DNA from: Variovorax sp. Sphag1AA | Lineage (GTDB): Bacteria; Pseudomonadota; Gammaproteobacteria; Burkholderiales; Burkholderiaceae_C | DNA: 64,000 bases | Reading direction: 5' to 3' | Assembly (NCBI RefSeq): GCF_014192575.1 | Contig: NZ_JACHYC010000002.1 | Location: 372,001 to 436,000, forward strand | Part shown: piece after piece, positions 25,231 to 35,366 of the stretch | Position numbering within the stretch: the first letter of the stretch is position 1 | Layout: each line of letters opens with the position of its first letter | Notes under the pieces: generated by a model | What the model was told of the DNA's origin: nothing | The model's database searches: none | Seen by the model: the letters and a program-made list of their open reading frames with translations, nothing else | Translations under genes and position numbers: made by a program

Positions 25231-26178
25231 ATGAACCAACTCGATACCCTCCGTCAATGGACCACCGTGGTAGCCGACACCGGTGATTTCCGCCAACTCG
25301 CCCAGTTCAAGCCGCGAGATGCGACGACCAATCCGTCGCTCATCCTGAAGGCGGTGCAGAAGCCGGAATACCGGCCGCTGCTCGACGAAGCGGTCAGCAA
25401 ACAAGACGGAAAGCCCATCGACGAGGTCATCGACCGCCTGCTGGTGCGCTTCGGCACCGAGATCCTCTCGATCATTCCCGGCCGCGTCTCCACCGAGGTG
25501 GATGCACGCTTGAGCTTCGATACCGAAGCCACCATTGCCCGCGCGGAGCGCATCGTGGCGCTCTACCGCGCCGAAGGCGTCGATGTCGAGAAGCGTCTGC
25601 TGATCAAGGTCGCCTCCACCTGGGAGGGCATCGAAGCGGCGCGCCGGCTCGAGCAGAAGGGCATCCATTGCAACCTGACGCTGCTGTTCTCGTTCGCGCA
25701 GGCGGTGGCCTGCGGAGCGGCCGGGGTGCAACTCATCTCGCCTTTCGTCGGTCGCATCTACGACTGGTACAAGAAGTCGGCAGGCAGCAACTGGAACGAG
25801 GCGGAGAACGCCGGCGCCAACGACCCGGGCGTGAAGTCCGTGCGCACGATCTTCGACTACTACAAGAAGCATGGCATCCGGACTGAGGTCATGGGTGCGA
25901 GCTTCCGCAACGTGGGTCAGATCGCGGCGCTTGCTGGCTGCGATCTGCTGACCATCAGCCCTGAGCTGCTCGCGGAACTCGCCGCGAGCGAAGCGCCGTT
26001 GACGCACGCACTCGATGTGGAAGCCGCGAAGCGCATGGACATCCCGAAGGTCGTGTTGAACGAGCCGGCATTCCGCTATGCGTTGAACGAGGACGCCATG
26101 GCCACCGAGAAGCTTGCCGAAGGCATTCGCGCCTTTGCCGCCGACGCGGTGAAGCTCGAGAAACTCATGGGAGCCTGA
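25231..26178 (+). CDS. tal: Transaldolase
   Basis: Transaldolase moves a dihydroxyacetone unit between sedoheptulose 7-phosphate and glyceraldehyde 3-phosphate in the non-oxidative pentose phosphate pathway. From the ATG at 25231 it has 315 residues, the classical TalB length. Motifs are DATTNPSLI near the start and [13 protein letters not shown] with Schiff-base Lys126. The open frame extends to 25159, but the extra 24 residues do not fit the family start MNQLDTLRQ. It forms an operon with pgi, the gap being 2 bp. Confidence 0.96.
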   Translation: MNQLDTLRQWTTVVADTGDFRQLAQFKPRDATTNPSLILKAVQKPEYRPLLDEAVSKQDGKPIDEVIDRLLVRFGTEILSIIPGRVSTEVDARLSFDTEATIARAERIVALYRAEGVDVEKRLLIKVASTWEGIEAARRLEQKGIHCNLTLLFSFAQAVACGAAGVQLISPFVGRIYDWYKKSAGSNWNEAENAGANDPGVKSVRTIFDYYKKHGIRTEVMGASFRNVGQIAALAGCDLLTISPELLAELAASEAPLTHALDVEAAKRMDIPKVVLNEPAFRYALNEDAMATEKLAEGIRAFAADAVKLEKLMGA

Positions 26179-26180
26179 CG

Positions 26181-27737
26181 ATGCAACGCACGCGCGGCGA
26201 CAGAACGGCGGCCTGGGCTTCGCTGCAGGCGCACTATGACGCAAGCGGCAAGGGCTTCGACCTGCGCCGCGCGTTCGCGGACGATGCAGGTCGCTTCGGC
26301 GAATTGAGCCAATCGGCGCCCTATGTCTTTGCCGATCTTTCGAAGAACCTGATCGATGCGCGGACTGAATCGCTGCTGTTGGCCCTGGCCCGCGAGACAG
26401 GTCTCGAAGCACATCGCGACGCGATGTTCGCCGGCAAGCACATCAATGCAACAGAGAACCGCGCGGTACTGCATACGCTGCTCCGCACGCCCCAGGGTGC
26501 CGCGATCGATGCGGGCCTGGTGTCGGCGTTCAATGATGTGCAGGCGACGCTGGCAGCGATGCTGGCTTTTGCCGAGGAGGTCCGCGCGGACCACACGATC
26601 ACCGACGTGGTCAATATCGGCATCGGCGGATCGGATCTCGGGCCGCAGATGGCCGTGCTGGCGCTCGAAGCCGATGTCGCACGCGGCAAGCGCTTCCACT
26701 TTGTCTCCAACGTCGACGGCCATGAGCTCGATGGGGTGCTCCGCGGGCTTGCGCCGGAGCACACGCTGTTCCTCATCGCTTCGAAGACCTTCACCACGGC
26801 CGAGACGATGGCCAATGCGCGCTCCGCCAAGCGCTGGTTCGAGCAGTCGGGCAGTGTCGACATCGCGCGCCATTTCGCGGCGCTCACCACCAACGTCGAG
26901 GCCGCGCGCGAGTTCGGCATCGAGACCACCTTCGGTTTCTGGGACTGGGTGGGCGGCCGTTATTCGCTGTGGTCTGCGATTGGCTTGCCCATTGCGCTGG
27001 CGATCGGCTCGGACGGCTTCCGAAGGCTGCTGGCCGGTGCGCGTGCGATGGACGAGCATTTCCTCACCGCGCCGCTCGAACAGAACCTGCCGGTGCGGCT
27101 TGGCCTGCTCGATGTCTGGTATCGCGACTTCCACCGCTTCACAAGCCGCTGCATCGCGCCGTATCACAGCTCGCTGCGGCGGCTGCCGGCCTATCTGCAG
27201 CAACTCGAGATGGAGAGCAATGGCAAGCAGGTGGACATGGACGGCAAGCCGGTGGCGTTCGGGACGTCGCCGGTGCTGTGGGGCGAGCCCGGCACCAACG
27301 GGCAGCATGCCTACTTCCAGATGCTGCATCAGGGCACCGATGTGATTCCTCTGGAGTTCATCGCGGTGCGCGATGCGGCGCACGACCTCGAAGGCCATCA
27401 TCCCAAGCTGCTCGCGAATGCGCTCGCGCAGGCGCAGGCCCTGATGGTCGGGCAGGCCGATGCCGGCGGCCACAAGAACTTCCCGGGCAACCGGCCGAGC
27501 AGCTTCTTCGTGTTCGACAAGCTGACCCCCGAATCGTTGGGCGCCTTCCTCGCGCTGTACGAGCATCGCGTGTTCACGAGCGGCTCGGTGTGGGGCATCA
27601 ACAGCTTCGACCAGTGGGGCGTGGAACTCGGCAAGGTGCTGGCCAAGGACATCGAGCCTCGGCTGGCGTCGGGCAACGTCGAGGGGCTGGACGCATCTAC
27701 CGCGGGGCTGCTGAAGAGGCTGCGCCCACGCGTCTGA
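26181..27737 (+). CDS. pgi: Glucose-6-phosphate isomerase
   Basis: Pgi interconverts glucose 6-phosphate and fructose 6-phosphate in the cytoplasm. The 518-residue product has the sugar-phosphate-binding region NIGIGGSDLGP, SKTFTTAETM, the catalytic Glu in ESNGKQVDMDG and the signature MLHQGTDVIPLEF. The terminal catalytic Lys is in NSFDQWGVELGK. It begins 2 bp after tal. With zwf nearby it directs imported or internal hexose phosphates into the pentose phosphate cycle. Confidence 0.97.
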   Translation: MQRTRGDRTAAWASLQAHYDASGKGFDLRRAFADDAGRFGELSQSAPYVFADLSKNLIDARTESLLLALARETGLEAHRDAMFAGKHINATENRAVLHTLLRTPQGAAIDAGLVSAFNDVQATLAAMLAFAEEVRADHTITDVVNIGIGGSDLGPQMAVLALEADVARGKRFHFVSNVDGHELDGVLRGLAPEHTLFLIASKTFTTAETMANARSAKRWFEQSGSVDIARHFAALTTNVEAAREFGIETTFGFWDWVGGRYSLWSAIGLPIALAIGSDGFRRLLAGARAMDEHFLTAPLEQNLPVRLGLLDVWYRDFHRFTSRCIAPYHSSLRRLPAYLQQLEMESNGKQVDMDGKPVAFGTSPVLWGEPGTNGQHAYFQMLHQGTDVIPLEFIAVRDAAHDLEGHHPKLLANALAQAQALMVGQADAGGHKNFPGNRPSSFFVFDKLTPESLGAFLALYEHRVFTSGSVWGINSFDQWGVELGKVLAKDIEPRLASGNVEGLDASTAGLLKRLRPRV

Positions 27738-27819
27738 ACGCCGTCATCGGCATTCGCAGCACTGCTCGATATGATGGCCGAGGGGGTGTCCCCTGGGAAA
27801 TCATCGAGAGGAGTTGCTC

Positions 27820-28170
27820 ATGAACTTTCAACAGGCCGTCCAGACCTGCTTTCGCAAGTACGTCGACTTTTCGGGCCGCGCCTCGCGGCCCGAATACTGG
27901 TGGTTCGTCCTGGCGTACGTGATCCTTTCCTTCGTCGCCCGCTTCATCAACGACTACCTCTACCTGCTCGTGGTCCTTGCCTTCCTGCTGCCGCTGCTGG
28001 CGGCAGGTGCCCGGCGCCTGCATGACGTGGGCAAGTCCGCGTGGCTGCTGCTGATCGGGCTGATCCCCGTCGTTGGCGGACTGGTGCTTCTCTACTTCAC
28101 CGTGCAGCCGAGCCAGACCGAATCCAACGCCTACGGACCACCGCCGCAGCCGCAGCCAGCAGGCATCTGA
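27820..28170 (+). CDS. DUF805 family inner-membrane protein
   Basis: DUF805 proteins (E. coli YhaH/YhaI type) are small polytopic membrane proteins of unknown function. The 116-residue product has the family signature FSGRASRPEYWWF, two or three hydrophobic helices, and RRLHDVGKSAWLLLIGLIP. It ends in a Pro/Gln-rich tail. The ATG at 27820 is preceded by GAGAGGAG (27806-27813), a strong ribosome site that fixes the start over a TTG at 27814. It stands alone between pgi and the convergent msrA, 3 bp from the msrA stop. Confidence 0.9.
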   Translation: MNFQQAVQTCFRKYVDFSGRASRPEYWWFVLAYVILSFVARFINDYLYLLVVLAFLLPLLAAGARRLHDVGKSAWLLLIGLIPVVGGLVLLYFTVQPSQTESNAYGPPPQPQPAGI

Positions 28171-28173
28171 GCG

Positions 28174-28905
28174 TCACGCGCCGGAGCCCACCAGGACCGG
28201 CTTCACGCGATAGCGATCCGGAAACACCCGCTTCAGGTTGTCGACCTTCGGCAGGTCGTTGTACGAGATGTACGGGTGGTCCGGGTTGCGGGTCATGAAG
28301 TCCTGGTGATAGGCCTCTGCCGGGTAGAAGGCCTTGAGAGGTTCGATCGTGGTGGCGATCTTCTTGCCGAAGACCTTCGCGCCGTCCAGCTGCGCGATGT
28401 AGGCCTTGGCGATGCGCGCCTGCTCGGGGTTCGATGGAAAGATCGTTGAGCGGTATTGCGTGCCGGTGTCCGGCCCCTGCCGATTCAGCTGCGTTGGATC
28501 ATGGGCGACCGAGAAGTAGACCTGCAGGATCTGCCCGTAGCTGATCTGCTTTGGATCGAAAGTGATTCGGACCGATTCCGCGTGGCCCGTATTGCCCATG
28601 CCGACCATGTCGTAGTGGGCAGTGCCCGCCTCGCCGCCGGCATAGCCCGACACCGCGTTGCTTACGCCCTTGACGTGCTGGAACACGCCTTGCACGCCCC
28701 AGAAGCAGCCTCCCGCAATCACGGCGGTCTCCGAAGCTGGCGCGGTGGCTGCGACCGGGTCGTCTGCGGGCGGGGGTATCACGACCGCCTTTTCGGCTCC
28801 GAGAACGGCGGCTGAAGGGAAGAGCGCCAGCGCTGCGAGAAGGACCAATGCCGGCCGGCGCGACATGATGGCCGTGGCGGGGGATTCGATGCGCTGCGTG
28901 TTCAT
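28174..28905 (-). CDS. msrA: Peptide methionine sulfoxide reductase MsrA, exported, single cysteine
   Basis: MsrA reduces the S epimer of methionine sulfoxide in proteins. The 243-residue product begins with a signal-like segment (MSRRPALVLLAALALFPSAA, about residues 14-33), implying a periplasmic enzyme. The catalytic motif GGCFWG carries Cys67, and family motifs GYAGG, HAESV and YHQDF are present. Cys67 is the only cysteine in the whole protein, so the usual resolving-cysteine step cannot occur within the chain; reduction must use an external thiol or partner. MsrPQ elsewhere in the window (53804-55457) gives a second envelope repair route. Confidence 0.93.
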   Translation of the reverse strand: MNTQRIESPATAIMSRRPALVLLAALALFPSAAVLGAEKAVVIPPPADDPVAATAPASETAVIAGGCFWGVQGVFQHVKGVSNAVSGYAGGEAGTAHYDMVGMGNTGHAESVRITFDPKQISYGQILQVYFSVAHDPTQLNRQGPDTGTQYRSTIFPSNPEQARIAKAYIAQLDGAKVFGKKIATTIEPLKAFYPAEAYHQDFMTRNPDHPYISYNDLPKVDNLKRVFPDRYRVKPVLVGSGA

Positions 28906-28961
28906 CGCCGGTCTCCGTTTCGTGAAGGCCCAGTGTGAGCGCTTTCCGCAAATCGCGCGCG

Positions 28962-28998
28962 AAAAAAAACCTCGCGGCTTTCGCTGCGAGGTTTTTTC
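28962..28998 (-). terminator. Terminator of groESL (symmetrical)
   Basis: AACCTCGC (28968-28975) pairs with GCGAGGTT (28986-28993), with AGCGAAAGCC-type pairing inside. On the minus strand it is followed by about eight T (complement of 28962-28969). The opposite side also has six T, so it could work in both directions. It separates groEL from msrA. Confidence 0.9.
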
Positions 28999-29021
28999 GT
29001 TGGCTGGAAGCCGGGCGTGAA

Positions 29022-30722
<1,701 letters not shown>

Positions 30723-31013
30723 TTACTTCTCGACGACCGCGAACAGGTCGTCTTCCTTCATGACCAGGAGTTCGTCGCCGTCGACCTTGACGGTCTGGCC
30801 GCTGTACTTGCCGAACAGGACGCGGTCACCGACCTTGACGCTCATCGCTGCGATGTCGCCCTTGTCGTTCTTCTTGCCGGGGCCGACGGCCAGGACTTCG
30901 CCCTGATCCGGCTTCTCAGCCGCGTTGTCGGGGATCACGATGCCCGAGGCAGTCTTGGTTTCGCTTTCAATGCGCTTGACGATCACGCGATCGGCCAAAG
31001 GACGAAGTTTCAT
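30723..31013 (-). CDS. groES: Co-chaperonin GroES
   Basis: GroES is the heptameric cap of the GroEL folding chamber. The 96-residue product starts [16 protein letters not shown] at the ATG at 31011-31013, has the mobile loop [16 protein letters not shown] and ends LFAVVEK. A longer frame to 31109 crosses the untranslated leader and CIRCE element and is rejected. It is the first gene of the groESL operon. Confidence 0.98.
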   Translation of the reverse strand: MKLRPLADRVIVKRIESETKTASGIVIPDNAAEKPDQGEVLAVGPGKKNDKGDIAAMSVKVGDRVLFGKYSGQTVKVDGDELLVMKEDDLFAVVEK

Positions 31014-31092
31014 TGCATCTCCTGATTTAGAAACGGGGGTTGGTTTCGGCGCCTGCACCGGGCCTGCGCCGCATCGTCGAGAGCGCTGCTTG

Positions 31093-31119
31093 TTAGCACT
31101 CAAGTTCAACGAGTGCTAA
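31093..31119. promoter_or_regulatory. CIRCE operator (HrcA site) of groESL
   Basis: TTAGCACTC (31093-31101), nine spacer bases and GAGTGCTAA (31111-31119) form a perfect CIRCE inverted repeat. HrcA repressor binds CIRCE, releasing it on heat shock when GroEL is titrated. The hrcA gene is not in the window. Confidence 0.98.
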
Positions 31120-31146
31120 TCATAAGGGTGTTTTGTGTCGTTTCAA
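31119..31146 (-). promoter_or_regulatory. groESL promoter
   Basis: On the minus strand, TTGAAA (31141-31146) and TATGAT (31119-31124) are 16 bp apart. The start would fall at about 31112, inside the CIRCE element, so bound HrcA would block initiation. The leader to the groES ATG is about 100 nt. Confidence 0.8.
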
Positions 31147-31201
31147 GGTCGTTCTGTGGTCATGGCCTCAAGACGGCTCGGCCAGCGCGGCGATTCTTGA
31201 A

Positions 31202-31618
31202 TCAGGGCTTACCCGGTCTCGTGGTGGGCGGTTCGGGTGAGGTGGGATCGTCTTCCAACTCCAGATCCACGTGCAGCAGCAGTCGTGGCTCGGTGGACAC
31301 CCGCTCGGCTTCGACGTGGCTGAATTCCTGGTCGCCCGAGACAAAACGCATTTCGTAGCTGCCGAGCTTGATGCTGTCGTCGTGGACGAGCAGTTGGCTT
31401 TCGATGCGGTGGTCGTTGACGAAAGTCCCGTTGCGGCTGCCCAGGTCCCGGATGGTGACGAACGCCGGCTCGACCGTGATGACCGCGTGGACGCGGCTCG
31501 CCTGCGGAGAGTCGATGACGATGTCGTTCTTGGGTCCGCGGCCAAGCGTGTTCTCGTCGGGCTTCAGCGTAATCGGCATGGATTCGCCGGAGACCGTCGT
31601 CAGCATCAATTGCGGCAT
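31202..31618 (-). CDS. FHA domain protein
   Basis: FHA domains bind phosphothreonine peptides in Ser/Thr-kinase or type VI secretion signalling. The 138-residue product is essentially one FHA domain (about residues 5-95) with the conserved GR (26-27), SRVH (41-44) and LGSRNGT (59-65) residues. An acidic, Pro-rich tail (LELEDDPTSPEPP) follows. No kinase or phosphatase is adjacent, so the partner is unknown. The 126 bp between it and the membrane-protein gene at 31745 shows no recognisable motif apart from two pyrimidine runs. Confidence 0.92.
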   Translation of the reverse strand: MPQLMLTTVSGESMPITLKPDENTLGRGPKNDIVIDSPQASRVHAVITVEPAFVTIRDLGSRNGTFVNDHRIESQLLVHDDSIKLGSYEMRFVSGDQEFSHVEAERVSTEPRLLLHVDLELEDDPTSPEPPTTRPGKP

Positions 31619-31744
31619 GTCGGGATTCTGGATGGAAGAGCGCTAATTCTTTTTTCTCCCTTTTTTCTGCCGATGATTTCACAGCCGGCTCGCCAATGCA
31701 CGTGGTCGGTTATATCGATCGCACCGGCGGACGGTCGGCATCGA

Positions 31745-32158
31745 TCAGTTCGGCGTCCTGTGCCTGGGTCGCTTGAGGTAGGCGTCACGCACGATCAGCG
31801 CCATGGTTTCGACCGGTGTGAAGACCAGCGAGGCGCCGGCGAACACCGCAAAGCAGAAGTCGCCGAACATGAAAACGGGTTGTGGGTCCGGCTGGGTCAG
31901 GAACGGGCTGAGCACGATCGCGTGGATGATGAAGAGCAGCAGATTCGTCCCGACGGCCGCAATCAGCAACCGGCTGCGGAACATCGCGGAACAGATCAAC
32001 GCCTGCACGGTGGCGGCGCCCAGTAGCGTCATTCCCATCGGATACCCCGCTGCGTAGCCTTGCAGGCCCAGTGCTGCGAGGAGGAGCGACGCCGCGGCAA
32101 GCAGTGCCGACTTGCGCCTCACTGAAGCCATGGCGGCCACGGGCCGCGGGGATCTCAT
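31745..32158 (-). CDS. Unknown membrane protein, coupled to a small upstream gene
   Basis: I do not recognise this family. From the ATG at 32156-32158 the product has 137 residues with three or four hydrophobic helices (for example LLAAASLLLAALGLQGYAAG and AAVGTNLLLFIIHAIVL) and a basic C-terminus. The start is chosen because it overlaps the stop of the 54-residue gene at 32155 (ATGA), which implies translational coupling. An inner ATG at 32131 (MASVRRKS) is also possible. The frame is open further upstream, but that part is hydrophilic and Arg-rich. Confidence 0.6.
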   Translation of the reverse strand: MRSPRPVAAMASVRRKSALLAAASLLLAALGLQGYAAGYPMGMTLLGAATVQALICSAMFRSRLLIAAVGTNLLLFIIHAIVLSPFLTQPDPQPVFMFGDFCFAVFAGASLVFTPVETMALIVRDAYLKRPRHRTPN

Positions 32159-32319
32159 CGGCGATGCGGCGCGCCGCGGATGGCGTCGGTCGAGCGGACC
32201 AGCTGAAGCTTCAGTTCCTGCGCGAGATCCGAACTGCTCCAGGGATTGGCATGGTTCACCAGCCAGCCGCACATCAGCACCATCCCGAGCACGCCCAGCG
32301 TGTAGAGGTCAGTTTCCAT
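32155..32319 (-). CDS. Small single-helix membrane protein (54 residues)
   Basis: This is a short unrecognised gene. The product METDLYTLGVLGMVLMCGWL and onward has one N-terminal membrane helix (about residues 5-21) and a charged tail. It overlaps the next membrane-protein start by 4 bp (ATGA), and a GGGGGA lies about 10 bp upstream of its ATG. Those two facts and the coherent topology are the only support. It and the 137-residue protein may form a two-subunit membrane unit. Confidence 0.5.
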   Translation of the reverse strand: METDLYTLGVLGMVLMCGWLVNHANPWSSSDLAQELKLQLVRSTDAIRGAPHRR

Positions 32320-32439
32320 GATCCGCATCCCCCAAGCGATTCCGATTGCGGCAGTCTGCGCGGGCCCGGCGGGATTGGAAATCAGCCAATCGACCGGTGT
32401 TGTCGACCGAAGGCCTACAGCTTTTGTCATCGCCCGGAC

Positions 32440-32829
32440 TCACGCTTTTGCCGCGCCGCCCCTGCGGAGCGACTTGGCGCGCTCCTTCTGGACTTCCTTC
32501 AGATGCTCGAGTTGGGCCGGGCAGTCCGCCTGTGCGCCGATCAGCACCACCGGGTTCCGCCGCAGCGCGGTCACGGCCTTCTCGACCTGCACGGGGTCGC
32601 GATGCCGGGTGACGAGGCCTGCGGCGACCGCGGCTTTCGATTGCTTGAAGAAGGACTTCTCGAAGGCGGGCGTTCCGCAGCGGGCGGCAATGACGCGGTA
32701 GTCGGCTTCGAGCTGTTCGCTGGACTCTGCGGAGATACCTGCCGCGCTCGTCGTCTGAGCGTGTGCCGGCCAAGGACCGGCAGCGGCTGCCATCGAAAAG
32801 CCCGCGACGAACAGTAAACGCGCATTCAT
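32440..32829 (-). CDS. Unknown secreted protein
   Basis: The product is 129 residues. A signal peptide (MNARLLFVAGFSMAAAAG, cleavage near AHA-QTTS at about residue 25) is followed by a soluble helical domain with two cysteines (AARCGTPAF and ADCPAQL) that could form a disulfide in the periplasm, and a basic end. I do not recognise the family. The ATG at 32827-32829 is chosen because it puts the signal peptide first; the frame is open 35 codons further but reads as Arg-rich filler. It is downstream of, and on the same strand as, the response regulator gene (120-bp gap). Confidence 0.7.
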   Translation of the reverse strand: MNARLLFVAGFSMAAAAGPWPAHAQTTSAAGISAESSEQLEADYRVIAARCGTPAFEKSFFKQSKAAVAAGLVTRHRDPVQVEKAVTALRRNPVVLIGAQADCPAQLEHLKEVQKERAKSLRRGGAAKA

Positions 32830-32949
32830 GAGAAACCCCGCATTCGCCGGAAAGCGTCTGCGGGGTGAGAGTGCGACTCGGCCAGAGGAGTTGCGGCGTC
32901 TGGCCGATCGTTCGACAAAAAAGCCGAAGGACACCGTGTCGATCGATGC

Positions 32950-33582
32950 CTAGCTGATCAACTGGTTCTTGAGCGCGTAGTAGGTCAGGTCGCTGTTGGA
33001 GGTGAGGTTCATCTTCTCCATCAGCCGGCTGCGATAGGTGCTCACCGTCTTCACCGACAGCGAGAGTGCCTCCGCGATGCTGCCGGCGGTCTCGCCGGTC
33101 GCCAGCTTGAGAAAGACCTGGAACTCGCGCTCCGACAATTGCTCGTGCGGCGCGGCGTCGCTGTTGCGGTCCAACTGCCGCGCAAGCAACTCGGCGACCG
33201 CCGGCGTGATGTAGCGGCGACCGAGCGCGATGGTGCGGATCGCTTCCACGATCTCCATCGGATCGCACTCCTTGTTGAGATAGCCGCTGGCGCCTTGTCG
33301 GATGAGGTTCATCGCGTAGTGCTCTTCCGGATAGCCGCTCAGGATCAGGATGCCGGTGTCCGGCGCCTTGGCGCGGATCATCGCGATGGCATCGATGCCG
33401 CTCTGGCCCGGCATGGACAGGTCCATGACGAGCACGTCGATTTCATTGGATCGCACGAGGTCGATCGCTTCTCGCCCTGTCGCCGCTTCTCCGACGACGC
33501 GGAGATCGACATGTTGCGAGAAGAAGTCACGCAGGCCCGTGCGCACGATGGCATGGTCATCCACGATACCGATCTTGATCAT
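32950..33582 (-). CDS. NarL/GacA-type response regulator
   Basis: This is a two-component DNA-binding regulator. The 210-residue product has an N-terminal receiver (acidic pair Asp8-Asp9, phospho-acceptor Asp54 in VMDLSMPG, Ser82, Lys104) and a C-terminal LuxR-type helix-turn-helix (about 145-205, LSEREFQVFLKLATGETAGSIAEAL). The sequence resembles UvrY/GacA relatives in Burkholderiales. No sensor kinase is adjacent, so its partner is unknown. A 106-bp gap without clear motifs separates it from pgm. Confidence 0.93.
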   Translation of the reverse strand: MIKIGIVDDHAIVRTGLRDFFSQHVDLRVVGEAATGREAIDLVRSNEIDVLVMDLSMPGQSGIDAIAMIRAKAPDTGILILSGYPEEHYAMNLIRQGASGYLNKECDPMEIVEAIRTIALGRRYITPAVAELLARQLDRNSDAAPHEQLSEREFQVFLKLATGETAGSIAEALSLSVKTVSTYRSRLMEKMNLTSNSDLTYYALKNQLIS

Positions 33583-33688
33583 TGCTTTCCTCCAGTGGTG
33601 GCGCCATGAGGATGCACCTGATCAGTTGCACGGACGCGTCTGCCAGTGCGCCGATCGCACGTAGGAAAGTGACGACTCGTCCCGAAAG

Positions 33689-35344
33689 TCAGGAGGCCGG
33701 TGCGATGGCCGCGTCGACGATGGCCTGCGCTTCGCCGAGGATGCGCTGCAGGTGGTCGGCACTGCGAAAGCTCTCGCCGTAGATCTTGTAGATGTTCTCG
33801 GTTCCGGAGGGCCGTGCGGCGAACCAGCCGCCCTCGGAGATCACCTTGATTCCCCCGATTGCGCCGCCGTTGCCGGGTGCCTTGCTGAGCACGCTGGTGA
33901 TCTTGTCGCCGGCGAGTTCGGTGGCTCGCAGTTGGTCGGGCGTGAGCGCGGACAGCTGCTTCTTCTGCGGCACGGTGGCGGGTGCGTCGATCCGGTCGGA
34001 ATACGGGCGGCCGAATTCGGCAGCGAGATCGGCGTAGTGCGCGCCGGGATCGCGCCCCGTGCGTGCGGTGATTTCGGCCGACAGCAAGGCCGCCGTGATG
34101 CCGTCCTTGTCGGTGGTCCAGACCGATCCATCGCGGCGAAGGAAGGTCGCGCCCGCGCTTTCCTCGCCGACGAAGCCGAGTGAGGCATCCATGAGGCCGT
34201 CCACGAACCACTTGAAGCCCACCGGCACTTCGTACAGCCGGCGGCCGAGGCGCGCGGTCACGCGGTCGATGAGGGCAGTCGATACGGCTGTCTTGCCGAC
34301 CGCGGCCTTCGGCGACCACTGGGGGCGGTGCTGGAAGAGGTAGTCGATCGCGACCGACAGGTAGTGGTTCGGCTGCATCAAGCCGGCGCTGCGGGTCACG
34401 ATGCCGTGGCGGTCGTGATCCGTGTCGCAGCCGAAGCCGACGTCGAAGCGGTCCTTGATGTCGAGCAGGCGCTGCATCGCGTAAGCGGACGAAGGGTCCA
34501 TTCGGATCTGGCCGTCCCAGTCGAGCGTCATGAAGCCGAAGCGAGGGTCGACGACATCGTTGACCACGGTCAGGTCGATCTTGTAGCGATCGGCGATGGC
34601 GCCCCAGTAGTGCACGCCGGCGCCGCCCATCGGATCGACGCCCATGCGGATCTTGGCGTCGCGGATCGCGGTCATGTCGATCACGTTTTCGAGATCGCCG
34701 ACGTAGGCGTCGAGATAGCTGTGCCGGTGGGTCGTCGGCGCGCGCAGTGCATCGGCGTGCGGCATGCGCTTGACTCCGTCGAGCCGCTGTTCGAGATAGC
34801 GATTCGCGGCCGATTCGACCCAGCCCGTGATGTCCTGCGCAGCTGGTCCGCCGTTGGGCGGGTTGTACTTGAAGCCGCCATCGCGCGGCGGATTGTGCGA
34901 AGGCGTGATGACGATGCCATCCGCAAGGCCGGACTCCCGGCCTTTGTTGTACGTGAGGATCGCGTGCGAGAGGGCGGGCGTCGGCGTGTATTCGTCGTTG
35001 GCCGCCACCATGACGTCGACGCCGTTTGCGGCCAGCACTTCGAGCGCGCTCTCGCTGGCCGGGGCCGAGAGCGCGTGCGTGTCGATGCCGAGAAACAGCG
35101 GCCCGTCGATCGCATGCGCCTTGCGGTAGTCGCAGATCGCCTGCGTCATGGCGAGCACATGCCATGCGTTGAACGACAGCTCGAAGGACGTGCCGCGATG
35201 CCCCGAGGTGCCGAACGCCACGCGCTGTGTTGGCACGCCCGGGTCTGGGACGCCGTCGTGATAGGCCGCAATGAGCCGGTCGACGTCGATGAGGGTCTCT
35301 GGCGGCGCCGGCTTGCCGGCGAGAGGGTTGATTCGCGAGGCCAT
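33689..35344 (-). CDS. pgm: Phosphoglucomutase (alpha-D-glucose phosphate-specific)
   Basis: Pgm interconverts glucose 1-phosphate and glucose 6-phosphate, linking polysaccharide metabolism to central carbon. From the ATG at 35342-35344 the product has 551 residues, close to the E. coli enzyme. The phosphoserine is Ser149 in GIVITPSHNPP, the metal loop is CDTDHDRHG, the sugar-binding loop is GEESAG, and the phosphate-binding end is RPSGTENIYK. It follows gnd by 22 bp on the same strand, so the two probably form an operon. Confidence 0.97.
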   Translation of the reverse strand: MASRINPLAGKPAPPETLIDVDRLIAAYHDGVPDPGVPTQRVAFGTSGHRGTSFELSFNAWHVLAMTQAICDYRKAHAIDGPLFLGIDTHALSAPASESALEVLAANGVDVMVAANDEYTPTPALSHAILTYNKGRESGLADGIVITPSHNPPRDGGFKYNPPNGGPAAQDITGWVESAANRYLEQRLDGVKRMPHADALRAPTTHRHSYLDAYVGDLENVIDMTAIRDAKIRMGVDPMGGAGVHYWGAIADRYKIDLTVVNDVVDPRFGFMTLDWDGQIRMDPSSAYAMQRLLDIKDRFDVGFGCDTDHDRHGIVTRSAGLMQPNHYLSVAIDYLFQHRPQWSPKAAVGKTAVSTALIDRVTARLGRRLYEVPVGFKWFVDGLMDASLGFVGEESAGATFLRRDGSVWTTDKDGITAALLSAEITARTGRDPGAHYADLAAEFGRPYSDRIDAPATVPQKKQLSALTPDQLRATELAGDKITSVLSKAPGNGGAIGGIKVISEGGWFAARPSGTENIYKIYGESFRSADHLQRILGEAQAIVDAAIAPAS

Positions 35345-35366
35345 GTCGTGCTCCCTGTGATCCGGG

